Of a stretch of 6,620 nt of DNA, positions 1-6,346 are shown piece by piece. Positions within the stretch are counted from its first letter, which is position 1; every line of letters begins with the position of its first letter. A program made the translations under genes and the position numbers. Where the stretch lies: NCBI GenBank assembly GCA_945486445.1, contig CALYTD010000068.1:1-6620 (forward strand), written 5' to 3'. The notes beneath the pieces were generated by a model. That model was not told the DNA's origin. It made no database searches and worked only from the letters and a program-made list of their open reading frames with translations. This DNA is from an uncultured Prevotellaceae bacterium. Its GTDB lineage: Bacteria > Bacteroidota > Bacteroidia > Bacteroidales > Bacteroidaceae.

Positions 1-736
1 GTGTGTTCACAGTGGTGCGTGTACTGCTCTCCCTTGTATAGTTGCGGCGGTCGTTCCGGTTCTGATTGTTGTAGTTTGTACGGTTTCCGTTGTTGTAAAC
101 GGGAGTGCCAGGACGGTTGTTTCTGTGTATCTCAGGGCGTTGTTGTCCATGCTGCCTGTGTCTGTCATCGTTCTGCCTGTGCGCTTCTCTGTGTGGTGCT
201 ACGTTGTCTCTGTGCCCGTTTCTGTGGAAGTTGTCACGCAGTCCGATGTGTGGTCTGCCTGTATTTCGGTAGTTATGGGCGTGGTGTATGTACCAAGATG
301 TTCCGCCGTTGTATCTCCAACTGTGTCCTCCGCGGTATGATACGTAGCAGGCGGGACGGCTGAAATAGTAGAAATCACGGTGTGGATAGTGGGCATATAT
401 TGAGAAATGCCAGTTTCCTGCGCTCCAATACAGGGGACGAAAGAAGTATGTTGCCGCACAGAATGTGGTGTACTGCCAACTTAGTAGCACGCATTGCAGG
501 TCGGCATTACGTTGTCTCCAACATGCGGAATACACGTCATCCACCGTGTTTACGTCCATGAGATAGTCGAGATTTATCTCGTATGCTGCCTCATATTGCT
601 GCTCGGTGAGATTCAGTTCATACGCCATCTTGTCTGTAAGGAACAGTGCTTGTTCTCTTGCTTGCTGGTAAGGCATGGCGTTTATGGTGCTTGTGGTGGT
701 GAGAAGTGTTACCAGTGACAGTAGTATCTTTTTCAT
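1..736 (-). CDS. Partial secreted protein of unknown function with a basic low-complexity tail
   Basis: I do not know a function for this gene. It reads from an ATG at 736 to the left edge with no stop: 245 complete codons, with the 3' end missing. Residues 1-20 (MKKILLSLVTLLTTTSTINA) look like a Sec signal peptide cleaved just before MPYQQ. Residues 21-150 are a probably folded part rich in Tyr, Trp and Phe, including FLTDKMAYELNL (32-43), YEINLDYLM (52-60), a segment around FFRPLYW (98-104) and SYRGGHSW (133-140). From about residue 151 the chain becomes Arg, His and Asn rich with little hydrophobic content and is probably disordered. The middle part resembles a recurrent uncharacterised exported protein I recall from Prevotella and Bacteroides (memory, not a search). 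A strong promoter match lies just upstream. The upstream neighbour dnaG ends 91 bp away, and the gene is probably transcribed independently. Confidence 0.83.
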   Translation of the reverse strand, partial: MKKILLSLVTLLTTTSTINAMPYQQAREQALFLTDKMAYELNLTEQQYEAAYEINLDYLMDVNTVDDVYSACWRQRNADLQCVLLSWQYTTFCAATYFFRPLYWSAGNWHFSIYAHYPHRDFYYFSRPACYVSYRGGHSWRYNGGTSWYIHHAHNYRNTGRPHIGLRDNFHRNGHRDNVAPHREAHRQNDDRHRQHGQQRPEIHRNNRPGTPVYNNGNRTNYNNQNRNDRRNYTRESSTRTTVNT

Positions 737-765
737 ATTATTGCGGTTTTATAGGTTTCTTGCTG

Positions 766-796
766 CAAAGATACCTACTTTTTTGTTTCTTCCAAA
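766..796 (-). promoter_or_regulatory. Bacteroidetes-type promoter of the left-edge secreted protein gene
   Basis: Read on the minus strand, a -33 element TTTG (796-793) is followed after 19 bp by a -7 element TATCTTTG (773-766), an exact fit to TAnnTTTG. Transcription would start near 758-762, leaving a short leader before the ATG at 736. The sequence just before the start codon is A-rich with no Shine-Dalgarno motif. The -33 box sits inside the second copy of the paired repeat at 792-830, so a protein binding there could block it. Confidence 0.7.
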
Positions 797-830
797 GGGT
801 TTTTCCCTAACTGAAAGGGGATTTTCCCTA
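792..830 (-). repeat. Two imperfect copies of a quasi-palindromic element, 21 bp apart
   Basis: On the minus strand one copy starts at 830 (TAGGGAAAATCCCCTTT) and the other at 809 (TAGGGAAAAACCCTTT). They differ by one substitution and one inserted C. Each has GGG and CCC half-sites around an A-rich centre. The first copy begins with the dnaG stop codon; the second covers the -33 box of the downstream promoter. The spacing of about two helical turns would suit a dimeric regulator, but a weak terminator or a dispersed intergenic repeat is equally possible. The stems are too short to call a terminator. Confidence 0.5.
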
Positions 831-2933
831 CCGCATTATCACGCTGCCTCCTATCTTCTTGGCTATTGCGCTACGTACTTTCAGCATCTCTTGCAGTTCA
901 GCCATCAACTCTGTCTGTCTTTGCTTATCGCCTTTTGCCAATGCAATGTCGGTGCGTAACTGTGCCAGTTTGGCTGTGATATATTCGTATCGGAAGTCTA
1001 ATAACAGGTGATTTACTTGTTCCCGCAGGCTTTCTTCCGTGTGTTTTATCTGCAAACTCTTTGATAGTAGCACCTTGTTAGCGGTCAGTTGTAGGGCGAG
1101 TGATGATACATCGTAGTCTGGGTGCATGGTGAAATAGCGTTCGGCATTGAACTCTTCTTCGTGTGAATGGCTCACTGCCTCTTCCAGAATCCTATTGTAT
1201 AGTGGTAGGCTGAACAGCAGATTGTCTGTTGCGAGGTCATAGTTTATGAACTCCGCCAGTGTCAGTGAGGTGGTGTTTCCGTCCTCTGTCTCCACTGAGT
1301 CATATAGTATCTCGTGCCCATGTGTTATCACCAGTTTCATTATAAGGTCTGATACTGTCTCTTTTATCTTTGTCCCGCTGTTGCTTGTTGTGCTTGTCTG
1401 TGTTTCTGCGGGCGGTGTTTGTGTGCCATACTGTTGTGGTTGCGTGAACGCTTCTGGTGGTAGAAAGGCGTCTGGTGGCGGTCCGTAACTGTCGTAGTTG
1501 TTATCTGGTGTGGTGTTTTCTGTCTGTTTTGTGCTTTGTGGTTGTTGCCCTGTGGAGTTGAAGTTCTGCTGTGCTGCACTGCTGTTACGCCTCTTTCGTT
1601 CTTCTTCTTTGCGTTGTTCGTCTCGGTATTGGCGTATGTTTTCGTTCATTTTGGATATCAGTACTTGCTCCTGAATACCCAATCGTGATGCGCAGTCTTG
1701 TATATATGTTGCTCTTATGATAGGGTCTCCTATCACGCTGACGCTCTTTATTATGCTTGATATGGCTTCTGAGCGTTTTACGGGGTCAGTGACTCCTTCG
1801 AGAAGTACACGTGTTTTGAACTCTATGAAGTCTGTCTTGTGTTCTGATATGTAGTTGCGGAACTCCTCTGCGTTATGTTTTTTTGCGAAGGAGTCGGGGT
1901 CATCGCCATCGGGAAGCAGCAATACCTTGACGTTCATGCCTTGTCTTAGTAGCATGTCCGTGCCTCTCAGGGCGGCTTTTATGCCTGCTGCGTCACCGTC
2001 ATAGAGTAGTACTATGTTTGTGGTGAAGCGGTGAAGAATGTGTATCTGGTACTCTGACAGTGCGGTGCCAGAGTTTGCCACCACGTTCTCTATGCCGCAT
2101 TGGTGCATGGATATGACATCGGTGTATCCCTCAACCATATATACGCAGTCTTCTTTTGTTATGGCTTTCTTGGCTTGGAAGATGCCGTACAGTTCGTGGT
2201 CTTTGTGGTATATGTCTGAGTCGGGGGAGTTAACGTACTTTTGGTTTACGCCTTTTGTGCGTGCATCGAGTACTCTTCCTCCGAAGGCCACTACTTTTCC
2301 GCTTACTCCTATCCATGGGAACATGGCGCGTCCGGCAAAGCGGTCTATCAGTTCTCCGTTGTCTTTGCGGTAGCACAGGCCTGTCTTTATGAGGTATTCT
2401 TCTTTGTATCCTTTTGCTATGGCGGTCTTTGACAGTGCTTTTCTGTCGTTGAGGCAGAAGCCGAGACGGAACTTATTGATTATATCATCTCTTATTCCAC
2501 GCTGCCGGAAGTACTGCATACCGATGGCACGCCCGTCGATATCGTTTTCGAGTATGTCTTTGAAGTAGTCTGCCGCCCATTCGTTCACTATGAACATCGC
2601 CTCTCTTTCTGACTGTTCTTTCCGTTGTTCGTCTGTCAACTGGCGTTCTTCTATTGTGATATGATAGCGGTTTGCGAGCCACCTCAGCGCGTCGGGGTAG
2701 GTCAACTGCTCATGTTTCATTATGAAACTTACGCTGTCTCCTCCTTCTCCGCACACGAAGCAGTGGCATATTCTGCGTGCGGGGTTCACGTAGAATGATG
2801 GTGAGTGGTCGTTATGGAACGGACATAGACCGCGGTAGTTCACGCCGACTTTCTTAAGCGACACGAACTCTGACACCACATCTACTATGTCTGCGGTGTC
2901 TTTTATGCGTTCTATGGTTGCTCTGTCTATCAA
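828..2933 (-). CDS. dnaG: DNA primase DnaG
   Basis: DnaG makes the short RNA primers for lagging-strand synthesis in the cytoplasm, working with the replicative helicase DnaB. The 701-residue protein has the family's three parts. The N-terminal CHC2 zinc finger has C37, H40, C58 and C61 (GLCPFH and CHCFVCG). The catalytic core includes NSPDSDIYHK (235-244) and a TOPRIM domain with E268 in EGYTDV, D312 and D314 in YDGDAAG, and the acidic PDGDDPDSF at 341-349. The C-terminal part (about 521-701) is diverged and is probably the DnaB-interacting region. Residues 436-520 are a polar linker rich in Gln, Thr, Ser and Pro, longer than usual as far as I recall. The start is TTG: an in-frame TAA lies at 2963-2961, no other start codon falls between, and the next Met (residue 72) lies beyond the zinc ligands. 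No promoter match was found directly upstream, so it may be read from rsmD. Confidence 0.96.
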   Translation of the reverse strand: MIDRATIERIKDTADIVDVVSEFVSLKKVGVNYRGLCPFHNDHSPSFYVNPARRICHCFVCGEGGDSVSFIMKHEQLTYPDALRWLANRYHITIEERQLTDEQRKEQSEREAMFIVNEWAADYFKDILENDIDGRAIGMQYFRQRGIRDDIINKFRLGFCLNDRKALSKTAIAKGYKEEYLIKTGLCYRKDNGELIDRFAGRAMFPWIGVSGKVVAFGGRVLDARTKGVNQKYVNSPDSDIYHKDHELYGIFQAKKAITKEDCVYMVEGYTDVISMHQCGIENVVANSGTALSEYQIHILHRFTTNIVLLYDGDAAGIKAALRGTDMLLRQGMNVKVLLLPDGDDPDSFAKKHNAEEFRNYISEHKTDFIEFKTRVLLEGVTDPVKRSEAISSIIKSVSVIGDPIIRATYIQDCASRLGIQEQVLISKMNENIRQYRDEQRKEEERKRRNSSAAQQNFNSTGQQPQSTKQTENTTPDNNYDSYGPPPDAFLPPEAFTQPQQYGTQTPPAETQTSTTSNSGTKIKETVSDLIMKLVITHGHEILYDSVETEDGNTTSLTLAEFINYDLATDNLLFSLPLYNRILEEAVSHSHEEEFNAERYFTMHPDYDVSSLALQLTANKVLLSKSLQIKHTEESLREQVNHLLLDFRYEYITAKLAQLRTDIALAKGDKQRQTELMAELQEMLKVRSAIAKKIGGSVIMR

Positions 2934-2937
2934 GGGT

Positions 2938-3098
2938 TGTTGTGGGTTAAAGGTTGGAGGTTAGGGGGTGTGGGTTGAAGGTTTGAGGTTGTGGGCTGTG
3001 TTTTTTGTTATGGGTTGTAGGTAACGCTACCGGATAACCTTCAACCTTGGACTTCCATCCATGAACCTTTAACCAACAACCTCTAACCTTCAACCAAC
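2938..3098. repeat. Inverted pair of degenerate 7-bp repeat arrays between rsmD and dnaG
   Basis: From 2938 to 3000 the plus strand reads as nine consecutive heptamers of GGTTGAA type (for example GGTTAAA 2945, GGTTGGA 2952, GGTTGAA 2973, GGTTTGA 2980). From 3036 to 3098 it reads as nine heptamers of AACCTTC type (AACCTTC 3036, AACCTTG 3043, AACCTTT 3064, AACCTCT 3078, AACCTTC 3085), the opposite orientation of the same unit. The 35 bp between them contain a small GGTA/TACC inverted repeat at 3020-3031. The best long pairing is 2973-2990 with 3078-3095, 17 of 18 positions. The two units next to the centre on the right (3050-3063) are strongly decayed. The whole could fold as a long imperfect hairpin in RNA or DNA. 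Its role is unknown; it fills nearly the whole intergenic space. Confidence 0.85.
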
Positions 3099-3101
3099 AG
3101 T

Positions 3102-3626
3102 TTACTTAAATATAGAGAAGTTGACGCTGCCGTATGCGCGGTGTTCTATGAAGCGACAGTGTTGTGAGAAGTCGTCTTTTTTGCTGTGTTCAAGTACGAG
3201 TACTCCTCCTTCTTTCAGCAGGGGCAGTGCTTTGCCGGGTATTTCTGTCAGTGTGGGTAATGCGTATGGTGGGTCGGCAAAGATGAAGTCAAACTGTTTT
3301 TTGCAGGTGTTCATAAAGCGAAAGGCGTCAGTGCGCACCAGTGTGTGGTCTGTTGTGCCCAGTTTCTCCATGCACTGCCTTATGAAGTTGGCGTGGTCTC
3401 TGTCTTGTTCTACGCTTACCACGTCGCTACACCCGCGTGAGAGTAGTTCGAGTGAGATGCTGCCGGTGCCGGAGAAGAGGTCGAGTGCCGTTGCTTCTTC
3501 AAAGTCAATGTACCCTAACATCACGTTAAAGATGTTTTCTTTGGCGAAGTCTGTGGTTGGTCTTGCCTTGAAAGTGCGTGGTATGTCGAAGTGCCTGCCT
3601 TTGTATTTGCCTGTTATTATGCGCAT
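3102..3626 (-). CDS. rsmD: 16S rRNA (guanine(966)-N(2))-methyltransferase RsmD
   Basis: RsmD transfers a methyl group from S-adenosylmethionine to N2 of G966 in 16S rRNA, near the ribosomal P site. The 174-residue protein is a complete Rossmann-fold methyltransferase of normal family length. It opens with MRIITGKYKGRHF, then RPTTDFAKENIFN (22-34), which corresponds to the family's RPT...RE.LFN segment. The SAM-binding motif I is DLFSGTGSISLE (49-60), with the acidic E73 of SVEQD likely contacting the ribose. The catalytic motif IV is FADPPY (116-121), and a terminal strand follows GGVLVLEHS (140-148). The ATG at 3626 begins exactly at the conserved N-terminus. It lies 106 bp downstream of the DUF3822 gene on the same strand, an arrangement I recall as common in Bacteroidetes; no separate promoter is visible, so co-transcription is likely. 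Confidence 0.94.
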   Translation of the reverse strand: MRIITGKYKGRHFDIPRTFKARPTTDFAKENIFNVMLGYIDFEEATALDLFSGTGSISLELLSRGCSDVVSVEQDRDHANFIRQCMEKLGTTDHTLVRTDAFRFMNTCKKQFDFIFADPPYALPTLTEIPGKALPLLKEGGVLVLEHSKKDDFSQHCRFIEHRAYGSVNFSIFK

Positions 3627-3628
3627 GA

Positions 3629-3658
3629 TTGTTGTTTGCTGGGTTTGTTGTTTGCTGG
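3629..3658 (-). repeat. Short direct repeat just before the rsmD start
   Basis: Two exact 14-bp copies of CCAGCAAACAACAA (minus strand) lie at 3658-3645 and 3642-3629, with a 16-bp period, ending two bases before the rsmD ATG. They fall in a wider A/C-rich stretch (to about 3690) without hairpins. This would form an unstructured leader, which may help initiation where no Shine-Dalgarno motif is present. It could also be simple low-complexity drift. Confidence 0.6.
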
Positions 3659-3732
3659 CTTAGCGGTTTTGTTGTCTTGTTGTTTCTTTTTGCAATGTTG
3701 CCTGACGGTTTTGCTATGATGCTTTCATGTTG

Positions 3733-4536
3733 TTATTTTTTCAGCATCATGTCAAAGGGCATATCCTTTATTTGTGCCAGTGGTGAGCGGTTAAGGTCTG
3801 CCACGGGGTTCACGGTGTGTACTCTTGTGATGTATGTTGCCAGTCTGTTCATCAGCCATTCGCGGTGCGGCATATCGCCTATCACGAAGAGGTCGTCTTC
3901 TTTCTGATTCATGCCCAGTTGTTTCCATACGAACAACAGGTAGTATAGTGCGTCGTGGGCGTGTTGTGAGTCGAATGTGTTGGCAAAGTGGAGGCGGCGT
4001 TGTTCAAAACTGCATATATCCACACTTTTATCATGGAAGTATGCAAACAGTTTGCGCCTCTCGCCGTTTTGGTAGTAACGTTTGTAGAGATGTCGCCATA
4101 CTGGCAGCATTACGTTTGTCACTTCAACGTTTTTGCAGTTGTCGTTTACCACCATTTTTAGGTCTTTGTTCACTGCATATACTGCTACTGCTTCCAGTTC
4201 TTGCAGTTCTTTGGTCAGTTTTTCTTCACCTTTATGTCCTGTCAGCACACTGGCATACATTGCCTCGGCGTTAAAGTTTTCTGTCTCTACATAGTCCTCC
4301 TGTGGTACAAGTACTACTGGACTGCACACCATGAGCACCGCCTTTGTGAAGAGACCGTGCAGGTATAATTGTTCCTTGAACGCCTCGCGGAGGTTGGCTG
4401 ATAGTGACATTCCGCTCTTCACAGCGTAGGGATGGAAGGCGGTTGTGCCGTCTTGCTCTGTGATGAGGAATGATAGAGTGCCGTTTCCTGCACGTATGGT
4501 GAGTTCTCTGGGGGGTATGTTGATTGTAGGGTTCAT
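3733..4536 (-). CDS. DUF3822 family protein
   Basis: This is an uncharacterised, probably cytoplasmic protein of 267 residues; no biochemical role is established that I know of. I assign it to DUF3822 from its N-terminal ELTIRAGNGTLSFLI (11-25), the central FAYFHDKSVDICSFEQRRLHFANTF (164-188), the DALYYLLFVWKQLGM segment (195-209) and DDLFVIGD (214-221), together with its place directly before rsmD. The alternation of short strands with a DKSVDI turn and a late GD loop recalls an actin-like ATPase fold (as in PilM), but this is inference from the text of the sequence. No signal peptide or membrane segment is present. I chose the ATG at 4536, which leaves a typical short lead into the first strand; an in-frame GTG at 4578 would add 14 residues. 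Transcription probably begins near 4667. Confidence 0.87.
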   Translation of the reverse strand: MNPTINIPPRELTIRAGNGTLSFLITEQDGTTAFHPYAVKSGMSLSANLREAFKEQLYLHGLFTKAVLMVCSPVVLVPQEDYVETENFNAEAMYASVLTGHKGEEKLTKELQELEAVAVYAVNKDLKMVVNDNCKNVEVTNVMLPVWRHLYKRYYQNGERRKLFAYFHDKSVDICSFEQRRLHFANTFDSQHAHDALYYLLFVWKQLGMNQKEDDLFVIGDMPHREWLMNRLATYITRVHTVNPVADLNRSPLAQIKDMPFDMMLKK

Positions 4537-4634
4537 TGTCTTTATGGTGTGCGAGATATGTTGTCTGTCATGAATCACCAGTCGGCGCTTTGTTGGTAAA
4601 ACGCTTTCTCTGCGGATTATAACTTGTGATTTTG

Positions 4635-4666
4635 TTTCGTGGTCTCGTGAAAAAACACTAACTTTG
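4635..4666 (+). promoter_or_regulatory. Rightward promoter of the RecD-like helicase gene
   Basis: The -7 element TAACTTTG (4659-4666) fits TAnnTTTG exactly. A near-match -33 element TTTC (4635-4638) lies 20 bp upstream; a perfect TTTG (4631-4634) is also present but at a 24-bp spacing. Transcription would start near 4672 and reach the ATG at 4721 after about 50 bases ending in a run of A. Confidence 0.6.
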
Positions 4667-4680
4667 CAGTTGCAAAGTTA
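4659..4680. promoter_or_regulatory. 22-bp perfect palindrome shared by two divergent promoters
   Basis: The arms TAACTTTGCA (4659-4668) and TGCAAAGTTA (4671-4680) are exact reverse complements separated by GT. Each arm is itself a -7 box, one per strand, so polymerase bound for one direction would cover the other. The palindrome could also be an operator for a dimeric regulator. Confidence 0.75.
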
Positions 4681-4704
4681 CAATAAAAAACTTGTTGGAG
4701 CAAA
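4673..4704 (-). promoter_or_regulatory. Leftward promoter of DUF3822, rsmD and possibly dnaG
   Basis: On the minus strand TTTG (4704-4701), 20 bp, then TAACTTTG (4680-4673) is a full match to the Bacteroidetes promoter pattern. Transcription would start near 4667, giving a leader of about 130 bases to the ATG at 4536. It overlaps the rightward promoter across the palindrome at 4659-4680. Confidence 0.72.
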
Positions 4705-4720
4705 TAGTTACACCAAAAAA

Positions 4721-6235
4721 ATGACCACGACCGAATTTAAGCACGCCGTATTGGAGCGTTTTGGCCTATCGCCCACTGACGACCAGTGTAATGCTCTTGA
4801 TGTTTTTACCTCCTTTCTTGCTGCCCGTCAGGGTATGCCGGTAATGATATTCCGTGGCTCGGCAGGCACGGGCAAGACCTCGCTTGTGGCGGCTATGGTC
4901 AATACTTTGTGCGCCCTGAAGCAGAGGGTGGTGCTTATGGCTCCAACGGGGCGTGCTGCCAAGGTGCTGTCGTTAAACTGTTCTCTGCCTGCTACGACCA
5001 TACACCGCAGGATATATCGTCAGAAAAGGGTAGGGGGAGACTTCTGCCTTGATGTCAATATGTACACCGACACGCTCTTCGTGGTGGACGAGGCCTCTAT
5101 GATAAGCACTATGCCACAGTTGCCCTCAGAGGGAATGCCGGCGTTTATAGGTAATGGCGGGGGCGTGATTGATGATCTCGTGACCTATGTTTATTCTGGG
5201 CGTAACTGCCGCATGATGCTCATTGGTGACACGGCGCAGTTGCCGCCGGTGGGTGAGGACGAGGCTCCGGCACTGCAATCGGGGGTGATGGGCTGTTACG
5301 GGCTTGACACGTTTGAGTGTGACCTGCATGAGGTGGTGAGACAAAAGCAGGAGAGTGGCATCTTGTGGAACGCCACCATGATACGCCGTCTCATTACACA
5401 CGATGAGGCAACGGCGCTGCCAAAGATTCTTCTCAAAGGCTTTGCTGACATTAAGGTGGTGCAGGGGAGTGAACTTATTGACGCGCTGTCAAGCAGTTAT
5501 GGTAGCGTTGGCATTGATGACACGGTGGTTATAACACGCAGCAACAAGCGTGCTACCATATATAATAGGGGCATACGGGCGCAGGTGGTGGACCAGGATG
5601 GGGAACTGTGTTCTGGCGATCGCCTTATGGTTGTGAAGAATCACTATTTTAATGAGTCTCCCTCTGCTCCCTCGCCAGCAGCGGCTTCTGCGAACGGCGG
5701 TGGCTCTGCGCAGGACGTTCAGGGGCAGGACGCTGCGGGGGCGGGGCTGTTGCTCTCTTTCATTGCCAACGGAGACATTGCCATTGTGCAGCGGGTGCGC
5801 AACGTGCGCGAGCTTTATGGCTTCCGCTTTGCTGACCTTACGCTCTGTTTTCCTGATTATAACGACATGGAAATGCAGCTTACCGCAATTCTCGACACGC
5901 TGCATACCGACGCTCCGGCGCTGTCAGCGGCGCAGCAAAAGCAACTGTATGACGGTGTGATGGAGGACTATATGGACATTCCACGGAAGGCGGACAGGCT
6001 GAAGGCAGTGCGTGAAGACATATATTACAACGCCCTGCAAGTGAAGTTTGCATACGCCATAACCTGTCATAAGGCGCAGGGCGGACAGTGGAGACACGTG
6101 TATGTGGACCAGGGATACATGACTGACGATATGCTGACGCCGGACTACATACATTGGCTTTATACCGCCTTCACGCGCGCCACGGAAACGCTCTATCTGG
6201 TGAACTGGCCGGAGGAACAGATATTACAACAGTGA
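4721..6235 (+). CDS. RecD-like ATP-dependent DNA helicase (superfamily 1)
   Basis: This is a compact SF1B helicase, probably unwinding DNA 5' to 3' in repair or recombination. All core motifs are visible in 504 residues: the Q-like segment SPTDDQCNAL (17-26), Walker A GSAGTGKTS (46-54, K52), motif Ia MAPTGRAAKVL (73-83), Walker B VVDEASMIS (121-129, D123 and E124), motif III LIGDTAQLPPVGED (167-180, Q173), R207 in VVRQ, and the C-terminal ITCHKAQGGQW (447-457) and YTAFTRATETLYLV (481-494, R486). It lacks the long N-terminal region of RecD2 and is closer to the short RecD-like helicases annotated in Bacteroidetes. Residues about 312-342 form an Ala/Gly/Ser-rich insert before the conserved FIANGD. 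I chose the ATG at 4721, preceded by a run of A; the in-frame TTG at 4664 lies inside the -7 box and cannot be the start of this transcript. Confidence 0.92.
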   Translation: MTTTEFKHAVLERFGLSPTDDQCNALDVFTSFLAARQGMPVMIFRGSAGTGKTSLVAAMVNTLCALKQRVVLMAPTGRAAKVLSLNCSLPATTIHRRIYRQKRVGGDFCLDVNMYTDTLFVVDEASMISTMPQLPSEGMPAFIGNGGGVIDDLVTYVYSGRNCRMMLIGDTAQLPPVGEDEAPALQSGVMGCYGLDTFECDLHEVVRQKQESGILWNATMIRRLITHDEATALPKILLKGFADIKVVQGSELIDALSSSYGSVGIDDTVVITRSNKRATIYNRGIRAQVVDQDGELCSGDRLMVVKNHYFNESPSAPSPAAASANGGGSAQDVQGQDAAGAGLLLSFIANGDIAIVQRVRNVRELYGFRFADLTLCFPDYNDMEMQLTAILDTLHTDAPALSAAQQKQLYDGVMEDYMDIPRKADRLKAVREDIYYNALQVKFAYAITCHKAQGGQWRHVYVDQGYMTDDMLTPDYIHWLYTAFTRATETLYLVNWPEEQILQQ

Positions 6236-6276
6236 AACTTTATGGTACAAATGAAGGAGTTGGATGTGGCTTGGCT

Positions 6277-6309
6277 ATTATGGAAATAGTTTGTGTAACA
6301 TTATGGAAA
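6277..6309 (+). repeat. 10-bp direct repeat upstream of the hydrolase gene
   Basis: ATTATGGAAA occurs at 6277-6286 and again at 6300-6309, starts 23 bp apart. The second copy occupies the place where a -33 element for the -7 box at 6331 would be expected. The pair could be activator sites compensating for the missing -33 box, or chance in AT-rich DNA. No convincing terminator for the helicase gene is visible in 6236-6330; a 5-bp stem at 6275-6289 is too weak. Confidence 0.4.
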
Positions 6310-6330
6310 CGTACTGTCGGCATTTCTTTA

Positions 6331-6338
6331 TAACTTTG
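6331..6338 (+). promoter_or_regulatory. -7 promoter element of the secreted hydrolase gene
   Basis: TAACTTTG fits TAnnTTTG exactly and is followed by CA, the same ten bases as each arm of the divergent palindrome at 4659-4680. No TTTG lies 19-21 bp upstream, so the promoter may be weak or need an activator. Transcription would start near 6344, giving a leader of about 83 bases. Confidence 0.5.
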
Positions 6339-6346
6339 CATTGGCA

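Noticed and set aside
1..363. Plus-strand open frame rich in Cys, Val and Arg at the left edge
   Set aside because: It is antisense to the minus-strand secreted protein gene, has no start signal, and its composition follows from the opposite strand's codons. The minus frame has a signal peptide and a promoter.
199..459. Minus-strand 86-residue Thr-rich open frame
   Set aside because: It overlaps the 736-1 gene on the same strand in another frame and has no recognisable start or family features.
3001..3035. Rho-independent terminator between rsmD and dnaG
   Set aside because: The T run at 3001-3006 is on the plus strand and so reads as A in the minus-strand transcript; the GGTA/TACC stem is only 4 bp.
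2938..3098. CRISPR-like array
   Set aside because: The repeats are 7 bp, tandem without spacers and inverted around a centre. No cas gene is nearby.
3121..3663. Plus-strand 180-residue open frame across rsmD
   Set aside because: It is the exact antisense of rsmD, whose methyltransferase motifs are unmistakable; the long open frame reflects codon bias in rsmD.
4664..4720. Upstream TTG start that would add 19 residues to the helicase
   Set aside because: The TTG is part of the -7 box of the promoter, so the transcript would begin after it; ATG at 4721 follows an A-rich leader.
6236..6330. Small gene or terminator after the helicase
   Set aside because: No open frame with a plausible start was seen, and the only hairpin (6275-6289) is a 5-bp AT-rich stem.
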